From NCBI GenBank assembly GCA_016281125.1, contig JAEEIA010000034.1:1-64000 (forward strand): a stretch of 64,000 nt of DNA. The letters run 5' to 3'. Position numbers and translations under genes: made by a program. This stretch comes from Oscillospiraceae bacterium. GTDB taxonomy: Bacteria; Bacillota; Clostridia; Oscillospirales; Ruminococcaceae. Shown in pieces: positions 51,592 through 59,983 of the stretch. The first letter of the stretch is position 1, and each line of letters begins with the position of its first letter. The notes beneath the pieces were generated by a model. It was given only the letters and a program-made list of their open reading frames with translations, made no database searches and was not told the origin of the DNA.

Positions 51592-52167
51592 ATGATGAAA
51601 AAAACAACACCGATCTCAGCATCAGACGATAGCAGGATACCGGCATTTTCGCCGGAAACAGCATTTGAACGCATGATCTGCACGGCGGATGATGCATTGG
51701 CATGGGCACTCCGGGAGCCGGTTGCGGTATTCCGGGATGTCCGCTGCGTGTCCGGACAGGCCGTCTGGGACGCGTTTTACAGCGCAGTCAGCGCAAAGCA
51801 GCCCGCTTCGGTTCTGTGCGCGTATTTCTACGAGCTGGACAGGGCACATGTGTCCCCGGAATTGTACGAGGCGGAAAAGGATCTGTATCCGCAGATGTTC
51901 TTTTCGCTTGTTGCGTATGACGGGGAAACCTTCCGGCTCAGATCCCGGATCAGCACGGATACCGTTCTGGACAGAGATGAGCCCTTTCTGTATCTCGTGC
52001 ATCTGATCGGAGAAAACCCGCCCGGTGCGCTGTACCGGTATACGGAGGAGTACGATCTGGTCAATGACGCGTCCGTCACCTGGGAGCGTTTGCAAAGGTC
52101 GATGTTCAGTTCACAGTACGGCGACTTTATCCGGCACGCGTCTGTGTATATGGATATGCATGACTGA
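51592..52167 (+). CDS. Hypothetical soluble protein
   Basis: This 191-residue protein is not recognised. It is soluble and mixed alpha/beta: 'PETAFERMICTADDALAWAL' is a helix, 'VLCAYFYELDRAHVSPELYE' looks like a strand-helix unit. It lies 13 bases after the GT2-GtrA gene, so likely one transcript. No clear ribosome site, which leaves the exact start less certain. Confidence 0.6.
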   Translation: MMKKTTPISASDDSRIPAFSPETAFERMICTADDALAWALREPVAVFRDVRCVSGQAVWDAFYSAVSAKQPASVLCAYFYELDRAHVSPELYEAEKDLYPQMFFSLVAYDGETFRLRSRISTDTVLDRDEPFLYLVHLIGENPPGALYRYTEEYDLVNDASVTWERLQRSMFSSQYGDFIRHASVYMDMHD

Positions 52168-52173
52168 TAACCG

Positions 52174-52210
52174 AAAAAAATGCGCCTCGCTGCTGTCCGC
52201 GGCGGGGCGC
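52174..52210 (-). terminator. 12-bp hairpin with T-run on the minus strand
   Basis: 'gcgcctcgctgc' (52182-52193) pairs with 'gcggcggggcgc' (52199-52210), two G-T pairs. The seven A at 52174-52180 become a T-run on the minus strand. On the plus strand it has no T-run, so it is oriented to stop minus-strand transcription although no minus-strand gene lies just upstream. Confidence 0.65.
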
Positions 52211-52365
52211 TACATCAAATCAGTAGGGTGTTAGGAGAACACAATGTCGATCTGACAGTATCATCATAGCACAGATCCTGCGAAAAAAATGTCAAAAGAG
52301 AGAAGCATTCCGGGCGTTCTGGAATGTTTTTTTTGTGCGTATATTTTTTGCAGGAGGTGAGGGCG

Positions 52366-53658
52366 GTGCATTGGCTGACGGCTTGGAACAGTCTGCTCTG
52401 GCAGTGGATTCTGCCGGTACTGCTGACAGTCACGGCGATTGTCTGCGGGATCCGGCAGCGCGGCAAACCTGTGTACGGGCTCGGCGGCGTGCTGCGCAGG
52501 ACATATGGAAGTCTGCTGTCCCGGAACGCAGACCGGCAGCAGCGGCGGGTGTTTGCGTCTGCGCTGGCAGCGACGATGGGCACGGGCAATCTGGTCGGGA
52601 CGGCGCTGGCGGTCATGACAGGCGGCGCGGGTGCAGTGTTCTGGATGTGGATGTCCGCGCTGCTCGGAATGCTGCTCGTTTATGCGGAAAACCGGCTCGC
52701 GGCGCGGTACCGCAGGGACGGGCTCGCCGGAACGGCGGCGTATCTGCGGTTCGGGCTGAACAGCCGGTTTCTGCCGGTATTTTTTTCGGTTTGCTGTATG
52801 CTGGCGGCGCTCGGCATGGGCGATCTGGCGCAGAGCAGCACGGTCGCGCAGACCGCGCACAGCTTCGGGATGCCGCTGCCTGCCGCCGGATGTGTGACGG
52901 CTGCGCTGCTGCTTCTGATTCTCAGCGGCGGCGGAAAGCGAATCGGCGGGGTTGCTGCATGGTTGATGCCGCTGCTCTGCGGCGGGTATCTGCTTGGCTG
53001 CTTCTGGCTCATTGCGCTGCATTTCCGTGCGCTGCCGGGTGCGTTCATGCAGATTCTGCGCGGGGCATTCGGAATGCGTGCAGCCGGTGCGGGCATCAGC
53101 GCGGCGGCGTTTCTCGGCAGTATGCGCACGGGCATCTGCCGCGGGATGTTCTCGCATGAGGCCGGACTCGGCAGTTCCGCCATGCTGCATATGGATGCGG
53201 ACAACGCAGCGGCACAGTGCGAATGGGCAGCTGCGGAGGTCTTTGCGGATACGCTGGTCAGCTGCACCGCGACCGCGCTTGTCATCCTGACGGCGCCGGC
53301 GTCCGGTGCGCAGGATGCTGCAGAACTGCTGCTCGATGCGTTTTCATCAGGGCTCGGGCAGTATGCGCGTGTGTTTCTCGGTATCTGCATGATGCTGCTG
53401 GCCTTTGCGACGATGCTCGGGTGGTATCGTTGCGGGGAGGGCTGTGCCTGCGCGCTGTTCGGGATGCGCGCCGCGCCGGTGTTCCGCGCGGCATATCTGC
53501 TGGCGGCATTTGCAGGCGCACTCGGGGAGCCTGTGTGGATCTGGACGTTCTGTGACTGCATGAACGGTATGACCGCCCTGCCGAATCTGTACACGCTGCT
53601 GCGGCTGCATTCCGTTCAGGCAGAAACACAGCCGCACAGTGAATCAGACCAATTATAG
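52366..53658 (+). CDS. AGCS-family sodium:amino-acid symporter
   Basis: This 430-residue protein has about ten membrane helices and fits the alanine/glycine:cation symporter family. Signature blocks are 'MGTGNLVGTALAVMTGGAGAVFW', shown here only by its start 'MGTGNLVGTA', then 'MWMSALLGMLLVYAE', and 'AAAFLGSMRTGICRGMFSHEAG' with its conserved 'RG.FSHEAG' end. It should import alanine, glycine or a related amino acid with Na+. The GTG at 52366 has 'aggagg' about 7 bases upstream. Length is slightly short for the family (usually 450-490). Confidence 0.9.
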   Translation: MHWLTAWNSLLWQWILPVLLTVTAIVCGIRQRGKPVYGLGGVLRRTYGSLLSRNADRQQRRVFASALAATMGTGNLVGTALAVMTGGAGAVFWMWMSALLGMLLVYAENRLAARYRRDGLAGTAAYLRFGLNSRFLPVFFSVCCMLAALGMGDLAQSSTVAQTAHSFGMPLPAAGCVTAALLLLILSGGGKRIGGVAAWLMPLLCGGYLLGCFWLIALHFRALPGAFMQILRGAFGMRAAGAGISAAAFLGSMRTGICRGMFSHEAGLGSSAMLHMDADNAAAQCEWAAAEVFADTLVSCTATALVILTAPASGAQDAAELLLDAFSSGLGQYARVFLGICMMLLAFATMLGWYRCGEGCACALFGMRAAPVFRAAYLLAAFAGALGEPVWIWTFCDCMNGMTALPNLYTLLRLHSVQAETQPHSESDQL

Positions 53659-53735
53659 TCCGAAATCACTGTGCGGCCGGAAATCTGTCGTATGACGCGG
53701 AATGCGCTGAATGTGCGAAGGGAGGCGTGGATGTG

Positions 53736-54266
53736 TTAGTCCGCTTTGCCTTGCTTTGTAATATTTCCTTGCTCATCCGCCTCAATACGTTTGTCATGAA
53801 TACGATCAATATACTTTTTGATCATTCCGTTTTCGTACCACTCATAAAATTTCCCCGTAATTTTTCCTTTACGATAGAAACTATAGTAGTGAATCTTACC
53901 CGATGGATAAAAAGATACTTCTATTCCATCCTTTAATCCATCTTCATAAAAGGTATAAGACATAAGGTTACCGTTATCATTTTTTTTATATATCAGTCCG
54001 GTAAAATATCCTTCCAAATCGCAAACAAAGTAGAAATTTGCTTCATCAAACCCGATTTCTTCATCTTCAAAATCAATTCCATGTTCAATCACATATTCCA
54101 CGGATAATATTTTCAGCTTTTTTTGTATCATCACATGATCCCTGGATAATTTATTCAGCATATCATGTATCATCAAATGATTCCTGGATAATTGATTCTG
54201 CCTGTCAGAACTCTCAGGTATGGCTGGCTTAGGAACTGATGCCTTATGTTTTGGTTTTATAAACAT
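53736..54266 (-). CDS. YwqK-family MORN-like repeat protein, copy 3
   Basis: This 176-residue protein has a helical N-terminus with repeated 'SRDHVMI'-type units (about 25-55) and a C-terminal half of MORN-like strands ('YEDGLKDGIEVSFYPSGKI', 'KFYEWYENGMIKK'). YwqK in Bacillus is encoded in the ywqJ toxin locus and family members are often annotated as antitoxin or immunity proteins. The three adjacent copies share 'YENGMIKK' and 'DG.EV.FY.SG'. The ATG at 54266 has 'gggaggtg' upstream. Low GC sets it apart from its surroundings. Confidence 0.75.
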   Translation of the reverse strand: MFIKPKHKASVPKPAIPESSDRQNQLSRNHLMIHDMLNKLSRDHVMIQKKLKILSVEYVIEHGIDFEDEEIGFDEANFYFVCDLEGYFTGLIYKKNDNGNLMSYTFYEDGLKDGIEVSFYPSGKIHYYSFYRKGKITGKFYEWYENGMIKKYIDRIHDKRIEADEQGNITKQGKAD

Positions 54267-54294
54267 CTCATCGCACCTCCCGACTTCTGATAAA

Positions 54295-54801
54295 TCACAG
54301 TACGCATTGCCTTGTGATTTTTCCTTGTTTATCAAACTCGATGCGCTTGTTTCGCGTATAATCCACGACCTTTTTGATCATTCCGTTTTCGTACCATTCA
54401 TAGGATTTCCCTACCGCTTTTCCTTTATCATAGACACGATAACTCTGCACCGCACCGGAGGGATAGAAATCAACTTCTACTCCATCCTGTAAACCATTTA
54501 CATAATATGCATAATCCATCAGGGTTCCATCCTGAAAATCCGTGTTGAAAAAATGATAATACTTCATATCTTTATGATCGTAAACCTCATATGCCAGTCC
54601 GGTAAAACGAACTCCGTTACGATCAACCGTATAGTATCCGCATTCGTCCCAGTTGAGTTCTGCGTCGTCCCAGAATACGCCGTGTTCAATCACATCATCC
54701 CGTGATAAGATTGTCAGCTTTTGATGTTCGATCACATAATCTCTGGACAATCGTTTCCGTTCATCCGGCGTCAAAATTTCATTCTGTTTCCTGGATGTCA
54801 T
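54295..54801 (-). CDS. YwqK-family MORN-like repeat protein, copy 2
   Basis: This 168-residue paralogue has 'LSRDYVIEHQKLTILSRDDV' near the N-terminus (two tandem copies of an 8-residue unit) and MORN-like strands 'YYVNGLQDGVEVDFYPSGAV' and 'KSYEWYENGMIKKVVDYTR'. Like its neighbours it lacks a signal peptide and membrane segments. Start follows 'ggaggg'. AT-rich codon use is the same as in the other two copies, so the three probably arrived or duplicated together. Confidence 0.75.
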   Translation of the reverse strand: MTSRKQNEILTPDERKRLSRDYVIEHQKLTILSRDDVIEHGVFWDDAELNWDECGYYTVDRNGVRFTGLAYEVYDHKDMKYYHFFNTDFQDGTLMDYAYYVNGLQDGVEVDFYPSGAVQSYRVYDKGKAVGKSYEWYENGMIKKVVDYTRNKRIEFDKQGKITRQCVL

Positions 54802-54831
54802 ATATATCAGCCCTCCGGAAGAAGAAATATG

Positions 54832-55308
54832 TTAGTACAATTTGCCTTGATATGTTATTTCCCCGTTCTCATCAAACTCAATGCACGTTTTTTGGTCCCA
54901 ATCAGTAATGTATTCAATTTTTCCATTTTCGTACCATCCAAAAATTTTTCCTACTAACCTACTATTTTTCCAAAACCTATAGTTTTCGACCTTGCCCGAA
55001 TCATAGAAGTGAACTTCTGCTCCGTCTCTCAAACCATCTTTATAATGCCTATAATAATCAATGTTCAGATTGCTCCATGCTTCATATAACACGCCGCTGA
55101 ACACGCCGCTGTAATCACGCATGTCATCAGGATAGTCCATATCATCACGATAGCACATATAATCTTTGTTGCACCTGGTGATCTCTTCAAGTTCAACCTC
55201 ATCCCAATTTATTCCGTGTTCGATCACATAATCCCTGGATAAGATTGTTATCACTTTATTTTCAAGCAAATAGTCAAGGGAAAACTTACCCGGATCAATC
55301 GGATTCAT
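54832..55308 (-). CDS. YwqK-family MORN-like repeat protein, copy 1
   Basis: This 158-residue paralogue is first in the row of three. 'SLDYLLENKVITILSRDYVI' matches the repeated N-terminal units of the others, and the C-terminal strands 'YKDGLRDGAEVHFYDSGKV' and 'KIFGWYENGKIEYITDW' are MORN-like. The ATG at 55308 is preceded by 'ggaggagg'. An AraC regulator gene lies 68 bases upstream on the same strand, so co-transcription is possible. No toxin partner is recognised in the window. Confidence 0.75.
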   Translation of the reverse strand: MNPIDPGKFSLDYLLENKVITILSRDYVIEHGINWDEVELEEITRCNKDYMCYRDDMDYPDDMRDYSGVFSGVLYEAWSNLNIDYYRHYKDGLRDGAEVHFYDSGKVENYRFWKNSRLVGKIFGWYENGKIEYITDWDQKTCIEFDENGEITYQGKLY

Positions 55309-55376
55309 ATTATCTCAGCCCTCCTCCAAAGGGTTATGAACGGCACTGCATGATGATGCGGCAGCGTCCGTTTCTT

Positions 55377-56108
55377 TCATTTCCGCACGCGGAAGAATGC
55401 CTCGCGGTAGCGTTTGGGCGTCAGACCGGTCTGCTTGCGGAACACCTGAATGAAGTGACTCTCCGAGCTGAAACAGAGATAATCCGAGATTGCAAGGCAG
55501 GAGAATTCGGAATACCGCAGCATGTTTTCTGCCGCTTCCACGCGCTTTTTCGTGATGTATTCCGAAACGGACATGCCGACCTCCCTGCGGAACAGCCGGG
55601 AGAGATAGGTCGGGCTTAATCCCGCCGCTTTCGCCAAGTCCGGCAGCGTCAGCTTGGTGTGCAGATTGTCGTAGATATAATCAATGCAGATCGTGACCGC
55701 GCGCGGATAGCGGTTCTGCTTTTTGAGCAGGTGCATCCGCTGGGCATAGTCCTCCACAACCTCACGGTGCAGCATCCGTACCTCCTCGGCCTCCTTGCAG
55801 CGGTCGATGCTGTGGATATAGATGTCGCTTAAATTATAGGCCTCCTCCATCTCCATGCCGCCCTCAATGCAGGCTCTGGTGATCAGCGCGACCGTGATAA
55901 TCAGATGATACTGGAGATTGCGCAGCGGCTCTGTGCTGAGCTTGCCCATTTCGCTGATTTCAAACGGCTGATACAGCCGCCGCATTTCCTGCACATCGCC
56001 GTCCTGAATTGCCTTGAAAAACGCGTTTTCACGTTCGTATGCAAGGTGTGATATACTCTGCTCGCGGTTCAGGAATGCCTGATGCGTCAGTTTCTTTTCG
56101 ATGTCCAT
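55377..56108 (-). CDS. AraC-family transcriptional regulator
   Basis: This 243-residue protein has an N-terminal helical sensing part (about 1-140) and a C-terminal AraC DNA-binding domain with two helix-turn-helix units (about 145-243). The units are 'LTLPDLAKAAGLSPTYLSRL' and 'AISDYLCFSSESHFIQVFRK'. Its gene is divergent from the GH16 lichenase, sharing a 150-bp control region, so it is likely the lichenase regulator (inference from position). The ATG at 56108 follows 'gaaaggggt'. Confidence 0.92.
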   Translation of the reverse strand: MDIEKKLTHQAFLNREQSISHLAYERENAFFKAIQDGDVQEMRRLYQPFEISEMGKLSTEPLRNLQYHLIITVALITRACIEGGMEMEEAYNLSDIYIHSIDRCKEAEEVRMLHREVVEDYAQRMHLLKKQNRYPRAVTICIDYIYDNLHTKLTLPDLAKAAGLSPTYLSRLFRREVGMSVSEYITKKRVEAAENMLRYSEFSCLAISDYLCFSSESHFIQVFRKQTGLTPKRYREAFFRVRK

Positions 56109-56125
56109 AAGATGACCCCTTTCTT

Positions 56126-56154
56126 ATTATAATATATTTCGGGGAATAATGCAA
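56126..56154 (-). promoter_or_regulatory. Promoter of the AraC gene
   Basis: Minus-strand TTGCAT (56149-56154), 17-base spacer, perfect TATAAT (56126-56131), only about 18 bases before the start codon. Confidence 0.78.
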
Positions 56155-56181
56155 CAGAAATCTGATAAAAAAGGTTTCTGT

Positions 56182-56214
56182 TTGATATTTTCGCACAAAA
56201 ATTTGTGCTATACT
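56182..56214 (+). promoter_or_regulatory. Promoter/operator of the GH16 gene
   Basis: TATACT (56209-56214) as -10; the nearest -35-like TTGATA (56182-56187) is 21 bases away, too far for good unassisted activity. The inverted repeat 'gcacaaa/tttgtgc' (56193-56208) lies between them and touches the -10, fitting control by the divergent AraC protein or another regulator. Confidence 0.55.
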
Positions 56215-56258
56215 GACAATAGAAATCCATGGGGGATTTTCAAAAGGAGGGTTATGAT

Positions 56259-58190
56259 ATGAGGAAGCATTTTCGTACCATGTCGGCTGTTTCCGCACTT
56301 CTGATCACGGCAGGGGTGCTGATGAGTGCAGTCAGTGCAGCAGTTGACCTTCAGGGTGATGTAAACAATGACGGCGTTCTGAACAGAGATGACGCGCTTG
56401 CGCTTCGTTCCGTTCTGGCCGGTGTTTCCACGGACCTGAAGGAGAAGATGGACTTCAACGGCGACAGAAAGATCGACGCAAAGGATCTTTCCGTGATGAA
56501 GTACAGCATTATGAATCCGCAGCCGCAGCAGCAGGATCCGCCGCAGCAGCAGGATCCGCCGCAGCAGCAGAGCGGGCCGCAGGATACCCCGAGCGGTATC
56601 AAGGACTACGGCACACCGATGAACGCGAATGCAACGATGGTTTCCGACTTCCGCAAGGGCGCGGGCGACTTCTTTGCATCCGAGGGCTGGACGAACGGCA
56701 AGCCGTTTGACTGCTGGTGGTATAAGCAGAACGCACAGATCGTGAACAGTGCGCTGGAGCTGAAGATCGACCAGAAGTGGACGAATGACCGCAACAATGA
56801 CTGGGATCCGCAGTATTCCGGCGGTGAGTTCCGTACCAACAATTTCTATCACTACGGTTATTATGAGTGCTCGATGCAGGCGATCAAGAATGACGGCGTT
56901 GTGTCCTCGTTCTTCACCTACACCGGTCCGTCCGATGTTATCAACGGACAGGAGAACCCGTGGGACGAGGTCGATATTGAGATCCTCGGCAAGGATACCA
57001 CGAAGATGCAGCTCAACTATTACAGAAACGGCGTCGGCAAGCACGAGTATATGTATGACCTCGGCTTTGACGCTTCTGAGGGCTATCACACCTACGGCTT
57101 TGACTGGCAGTCCGACCATATCACATGGTATGTGGACGGCAAGGAAGCCTACACGATGCGCGGCGACTGCCCGAAGACGGCCAGCAAGATCATGATGAAC
57201 GCATGGCCGGGCAGAACTGTCGATGACTGGCTCAAGCCGTACAACGGCAACAAGCCGCTGACCGCACATTATCAGTGGGTCACCTACGACAAGAACGGCA
57301 AATCCGGCAGCGGCCAGCAGCAGAACCCGGGTCAGCAGCAGAATCCGTGGGAAAACCCCGGTCAGCAGCAGAATCCGTGGGAAAACCCCGGCCAGCAGCA
57401 GAACCCGTGGGAGAACCCCGGCCAGCAGCAGAATCCGGGCGAGAATCCGGGTCAGCAGCAGAATCCGGGCGAAAACCCCGGTCAGCAGCAGAGCAGCTCC
57501 GGTATGAACGCCAATGCGACCATGGTTTCCAACTTCACGACCGGCAATGCGGGCGACTTCTTCGCTTCCGACGGCTGGACGAACGGCAAGCCGTTTGACT
57601 GCTGGTGGTACAAGCAGAACGCACAGATCGTAAACGGTCTGCTGGAGCTCAAGATCGACCAGAAGTGGAATCCGGGCGATGCAAATTCCGACTGGAATCC
57701 GCAGTATTCCGGCGGTGAGTTCCGCACCAACAACTTCTATCACTACGGCTACTATGAAACCTCGATGAAGGCAATCAAGAATGACGGCGTTGTGTCCTCG
57801 TTCTTCACCTACACCGGCCCGTCTGATGTCGTCAACGGACAGAAGAATCCATGGGACGAAATCGACATTGAGATCCTCGGCAAGGATACCACCCAGGTTC
57901 AGCTGAACTATTACAGAAACGGACAGGGCAATCATGAGAAGATGATCAGCCTCGGGTTCGATGCTTCGCAGGATTTCCACAGATACGGCTTCAACTGGCA
58001 GCCCGGAAAGATCACATGGTATATCGACGGCAAGGAAGTCTGGTCGATGTCCGGTGATGTTCCGGTCACCCCGAGCAAGATCATGATGAATGCTTGGCCG
58101 GGCAAGACGGTTGATGACTGGCTCAAGGCCTACAACGGCAACAAGCCGCTGACCGCTTACTATCAGTGGGTCACCTACAACCAGCAGTAA
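56259..58190 (+). CDS. Secreted dockerin-bearing lichenase with two GH16 domains
   Basis: This 643-residue secreted enzyme has a signal peptide (1-28), a type I dockerin (about 32-86, with 'GDVNNDGVLNRDD' and 'MDFNGDRKIDAKDL'), a Pro/Gln linker, GH16 domain 1 (about 121-345), a linker of 'QQQNPWENPG' units (353-412) and GH16 domain 2 (about 416-643). Each domain has the lichenase catalytic motif: Glu237, Asp239 and Glu241 in the first; Glu534, Asp536 and Glu538 in the second. It should cut beta-1,3-1,4-glucan and dock to a scaffoldin. The two domains are very similar, an internal duplication. An N-terminal dockerin is unusual. Confidence 0.93.
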   Translation: MRKHFRTMSAVSALLITAGVLMSAVSAAVDLQGDVNNDGVLNRDDALALRSVLAGVSTDLKEKMDFNGDRKIDAKDLSVMKYSIMNPQPQQQDPPQQQDPPQQQSGPQDTPSGIKDYGTPMNANATMVSDFRKGAGDFFASEGWTNGKPFDCWWYKQNAQIVNSALELKIDQKWTNDRNNDWDPQYSGGEFRTNNFYHYGYYECSMQAIKNDGVVSSFFTYTGPSDVINGQENPWDEVDIEILGKDTTKMQLNYYRNGVGKHEYMYDLGFDASEGYHTYGFDWQSDHITWYVDGKEAYTMRGDCPKTASKIMMNAWPGRTVDDWLKPYNGNKPLTAHYQWVTYDKNGKSGSGQQQNPGQQQNPWENPGQQQNPWENPGQQQNPWENPGQQQNPGENPGQQQNPGENPGQQQSSSGMNANATMVSNFTTGNAGDFFASDGWTNGKPFDCWWYKQNAQIVNGLLELKIDQKWNPGDANSDWNPQYSGGEFRTNNFYHYGYYETSMKAIKNDGVVSSFFTYTGPSDVVNGQKNPWDEIDIEILGKDTTQVQLNYYRNGQGNHEKMISLGFDASQDFHRYGFNWQPGKITWYIDGKEVWSMSGDVPVTPSKIMMNAWPGKTVDDWLKAYNGNKPLTAYYQWVTYNQQ

Positions 58191-58207
58191 TATAGATTTC
58201 CTCCCCA

Positions 58208-58260
58208 CTCCCGCAGCCGTTTCGCATTTTCCGGCTGCGGGAGGATATATATCCTTTTTT
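58208..58260 (+). terminator. Terminator of the GH16 gene
   Basis: Perfect 12-bp stem 'ctcccgcagccg' (58208-58219) with 'cggctgcgggag' (58232-58243), then a small 'ggatatatatcc' hairpin and six T. Confidence 0.9.
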
Positions 58261-58310
58261 CAGCAGACTAAATTCGTGTCTGCTGATTTTTTTTGCATTG
58301 TATTATGCGT

Positions 58311-58337
58311 AAGCCGGAGGCGGTCTGCCCCCGGCTT
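58311..58337 (-). terminator. Hairpin at the end of the FkbM operon
   Basis: 'aagccgg' (58311-58317) pairs with 'ccggctt' (58331-58337). It lies 7 bases after the FkbM stop on the minus strand; weak T-run. Confidence 0.5.
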
Positions 58338-58343
58338 TATTTG

Positions 58344-59435
58344 TTATTCAGCGTACTGGGTGCTGCCGTTGTCCTCGCAGACGGCGTAGAGGTTCGTTTC
58401 CCAAGCGGGAATATAGGGGAGATGCCGGATAAACAGCCGGTACCGCGGATTGATCCGCTTGACCAGCAGCGGCAGCTCAAAGATGTCCTCATTGCGGTGG
58501 TAGAGCGAGATCATCAGCTTCGGGGCAAAGCGCGCGATTGAGCGGCTTGCGCCCCAGAGCGCCTCACGTTCTGCACCCTCGACGTCCATTTTCAGGAGCG
58601 TCAGCGGATTGCCTGCCAGTAGGTTATCCACAGAGCGCGCCGGCGTCATGATGCCGTCTGCGGCGACTGCGGACTGTCTGCCCGCCTTTGCACCGAACGG
58701 CAGCTCGGTATCCACGCACCAGGCCGTACACTGATAGCACTGCACAGAGGGCGTATCGCCGACGAATTTGACCAGCTTCTTATAGTTCTTCTTGTCCGGC
58801 TCCACGGCGACAATGCGGTGATATTTGCCGCGGGTGTATTCCAGCATCTCACGGATCGTGTCGCCGTTGTAGGCGCCCAGATCGACGTAGATTTCATGGT
58901 TCGTTGGCTGGAGCACGCGGTTCCAGATCTCGTCCTTCGTATCGACCTGATCCATCAGGTACGCCGGATTGCCGCTGATCTTGAAATTGATGATGTTCGC
59001 GTAGATCTGGCGGGAGCGCTCGTCTGCAAGCGACTGATACACCTGCTGGATTTCATCCTCATGCTCCGTGCAGTATTCGGGTGTGAACAGTCCGCCGCCG
59101 ACAACCGGGACATCCGGCACATAGAGCTGATAACGCTCGCCGAGCGTGCGGATGCGGTCGATCATCTGCGGAGAGCAGACCGCGAATGCCAGTACAACAA
59201 CAAAATCATCGTACTGCTGCTCGAGCTCCGAGAGCTTTTTCACGGGATATCCGGCAAAATCATGACCGCGGACAAACTCGTCACTGGCGAAGATGCCTGC
59301 GACCGGGATCTCGTAATTTCGCATCGCGGCAAGAATCCGGACAGCGCCGTCACCCATTCCGTAGAGGAAAATCGGGCGTGTTTCCGCTTTCAGACGTTCC
59401 CATACAGATATTTTTTCCGTAACAAATTGCAGCAT
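58344..59435 (-). CDS. FkbM-family SAM-dependent methyltransferase
   Basis: This 363-residue protein has an N-terminal Rossmann-like region ('PIFLYGMGDGAVRILAA', about 20-140) and a C-terminal FkbM methyltransferase domain (about 180-350). 'IYVDLGAYNGDTIREML' is the SAM site, 'VAVEPDKKNY' follows, and 'LKMDVEGAEREAL' is the family hallmark. Such proteins O-methylate sugars of surface polysaccharides. It starts 17 bases after the PH-domain gene, last in a three-gene minus-strand unit that begins with GH31. Confidence 0.9.
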   Translation of the reverse strand: MLQFVTEKISVWERLKAETRPIFLYGMGDGAVRILAAMRNYEIPVAGIFASDEFVRGHDFAGYPVKKLSELEQQYDDFVVVLAFAVCSPQMIDRIRTLGERYQLYVPDVPVVGGGLFTPEYCTEHEDEIQQVYQSLADERSRQIYANIINFKISGNPAYLMDQVDTKDEIWNRVLQPTNHEIYVDLGAYNGDTIREMLEYTRGKYHRIVAVEPDKKNYKKLVKFVGDTPSVQCYQCTAWCVDTELPFGAKAGRQSAVAADGIMTPARSVDNLLAGNPLTLLKMDVEGAEREALWGASRSIARFAPKLMISLYHRNEDIFELPLLVKRINPRYRLFIRHLPYIPAWETNLYAVCEDNGSTQYAE

Positions 59436-59452
59436 GATCAGTTATCCCTTCG

Positions 59453-59917
59453 TTAATCGTTATGGTCGTGGCAGTCGCAGTCACAGTCATCAGCCGGATG
59501 ATCCATCATATCATCATGGTGATGCGGCATATGGCCGCCTGCCATTCCGCCGGTGATCGCGTAGAGATCACGGCCTCTGGTGTTGTAGCGGTCGCGCTCG
59601 GCATTGATCTGCTTGTCGAGCATCTTGAGCACCTCGCGCGGGCGCTTGACGCAGCGGACTTCCTTCTCCGGCGTGTCGGTGTCGCGGACGAAAATGATGA
59701 TTGTGCCGCAGCCGACGATCCGCTGCCAGAACGGCAGCTTGAGCTTTTTGTCTGTGACCTTGTAGAGATCGAGCTCGTCCTCGTCCAGGCTCAGCCAGCC
59801 CGTCCGCGTGATGAACTTGGTTTCCGTGAGAAAATAGCGGGTAAAGGTCCACGGCAGGCCGAGGAATGTCCGCTTCCGGTCGGACCAGATGTATTCGATT
59901 TCATTTTTCTTGCTCAT
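59453..59917 (-). CDS. PH-like domain protein with His/Asp/Cys-rich tail
   Basis: This 154-residue protein has a bacterial PH-like fold (about 5-105): 'YIWSDRKRTFLGLPWTFTRY', 'FITRTGWLSLDEDELDLYKV' and 'IVGCGTIIIFVRDTD' are typical strands. Its tail (about 125-154) is rich in His, Asp and Cys ('HMPHHHDDMMDH', 'CDCDCHDH') and may bind metal. The ATG at 59917 is chosen because 'aaaggag' lies 8 bases upstream. No membrane helices are seen, unlike many bPH2 proteins. Confidence 0.75.
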   Translation of the reverse strand: MSKKNEIEYIWSDRKRTFLGLPWTFTRYFLTETKFITRTGWLSLDEDELDLYKVTDKKLKLPFWQRIVGCGTIIIFVRDTDTPEKEVRCVKRPREVLKMLDKQINAERDRYNTRGRDLYAITGGMAGGHMPHHHDDMMDHPADDCDCDCHDHND

Positions 59918-59983
59918 AGCAAAGCTCCTTTCGCCGGTGATCCGGTTGATTGGGATATTCAGCGGGTGTGTTTCCCGCAATGT

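Noticed and set aside
56208-58208. A 666-codon open frame on the minus strand opposite the lichenase
   Set aside because: It mirrors the duplicated GH16 domains and the linker repeats, has no start signal and no recognisable domain.
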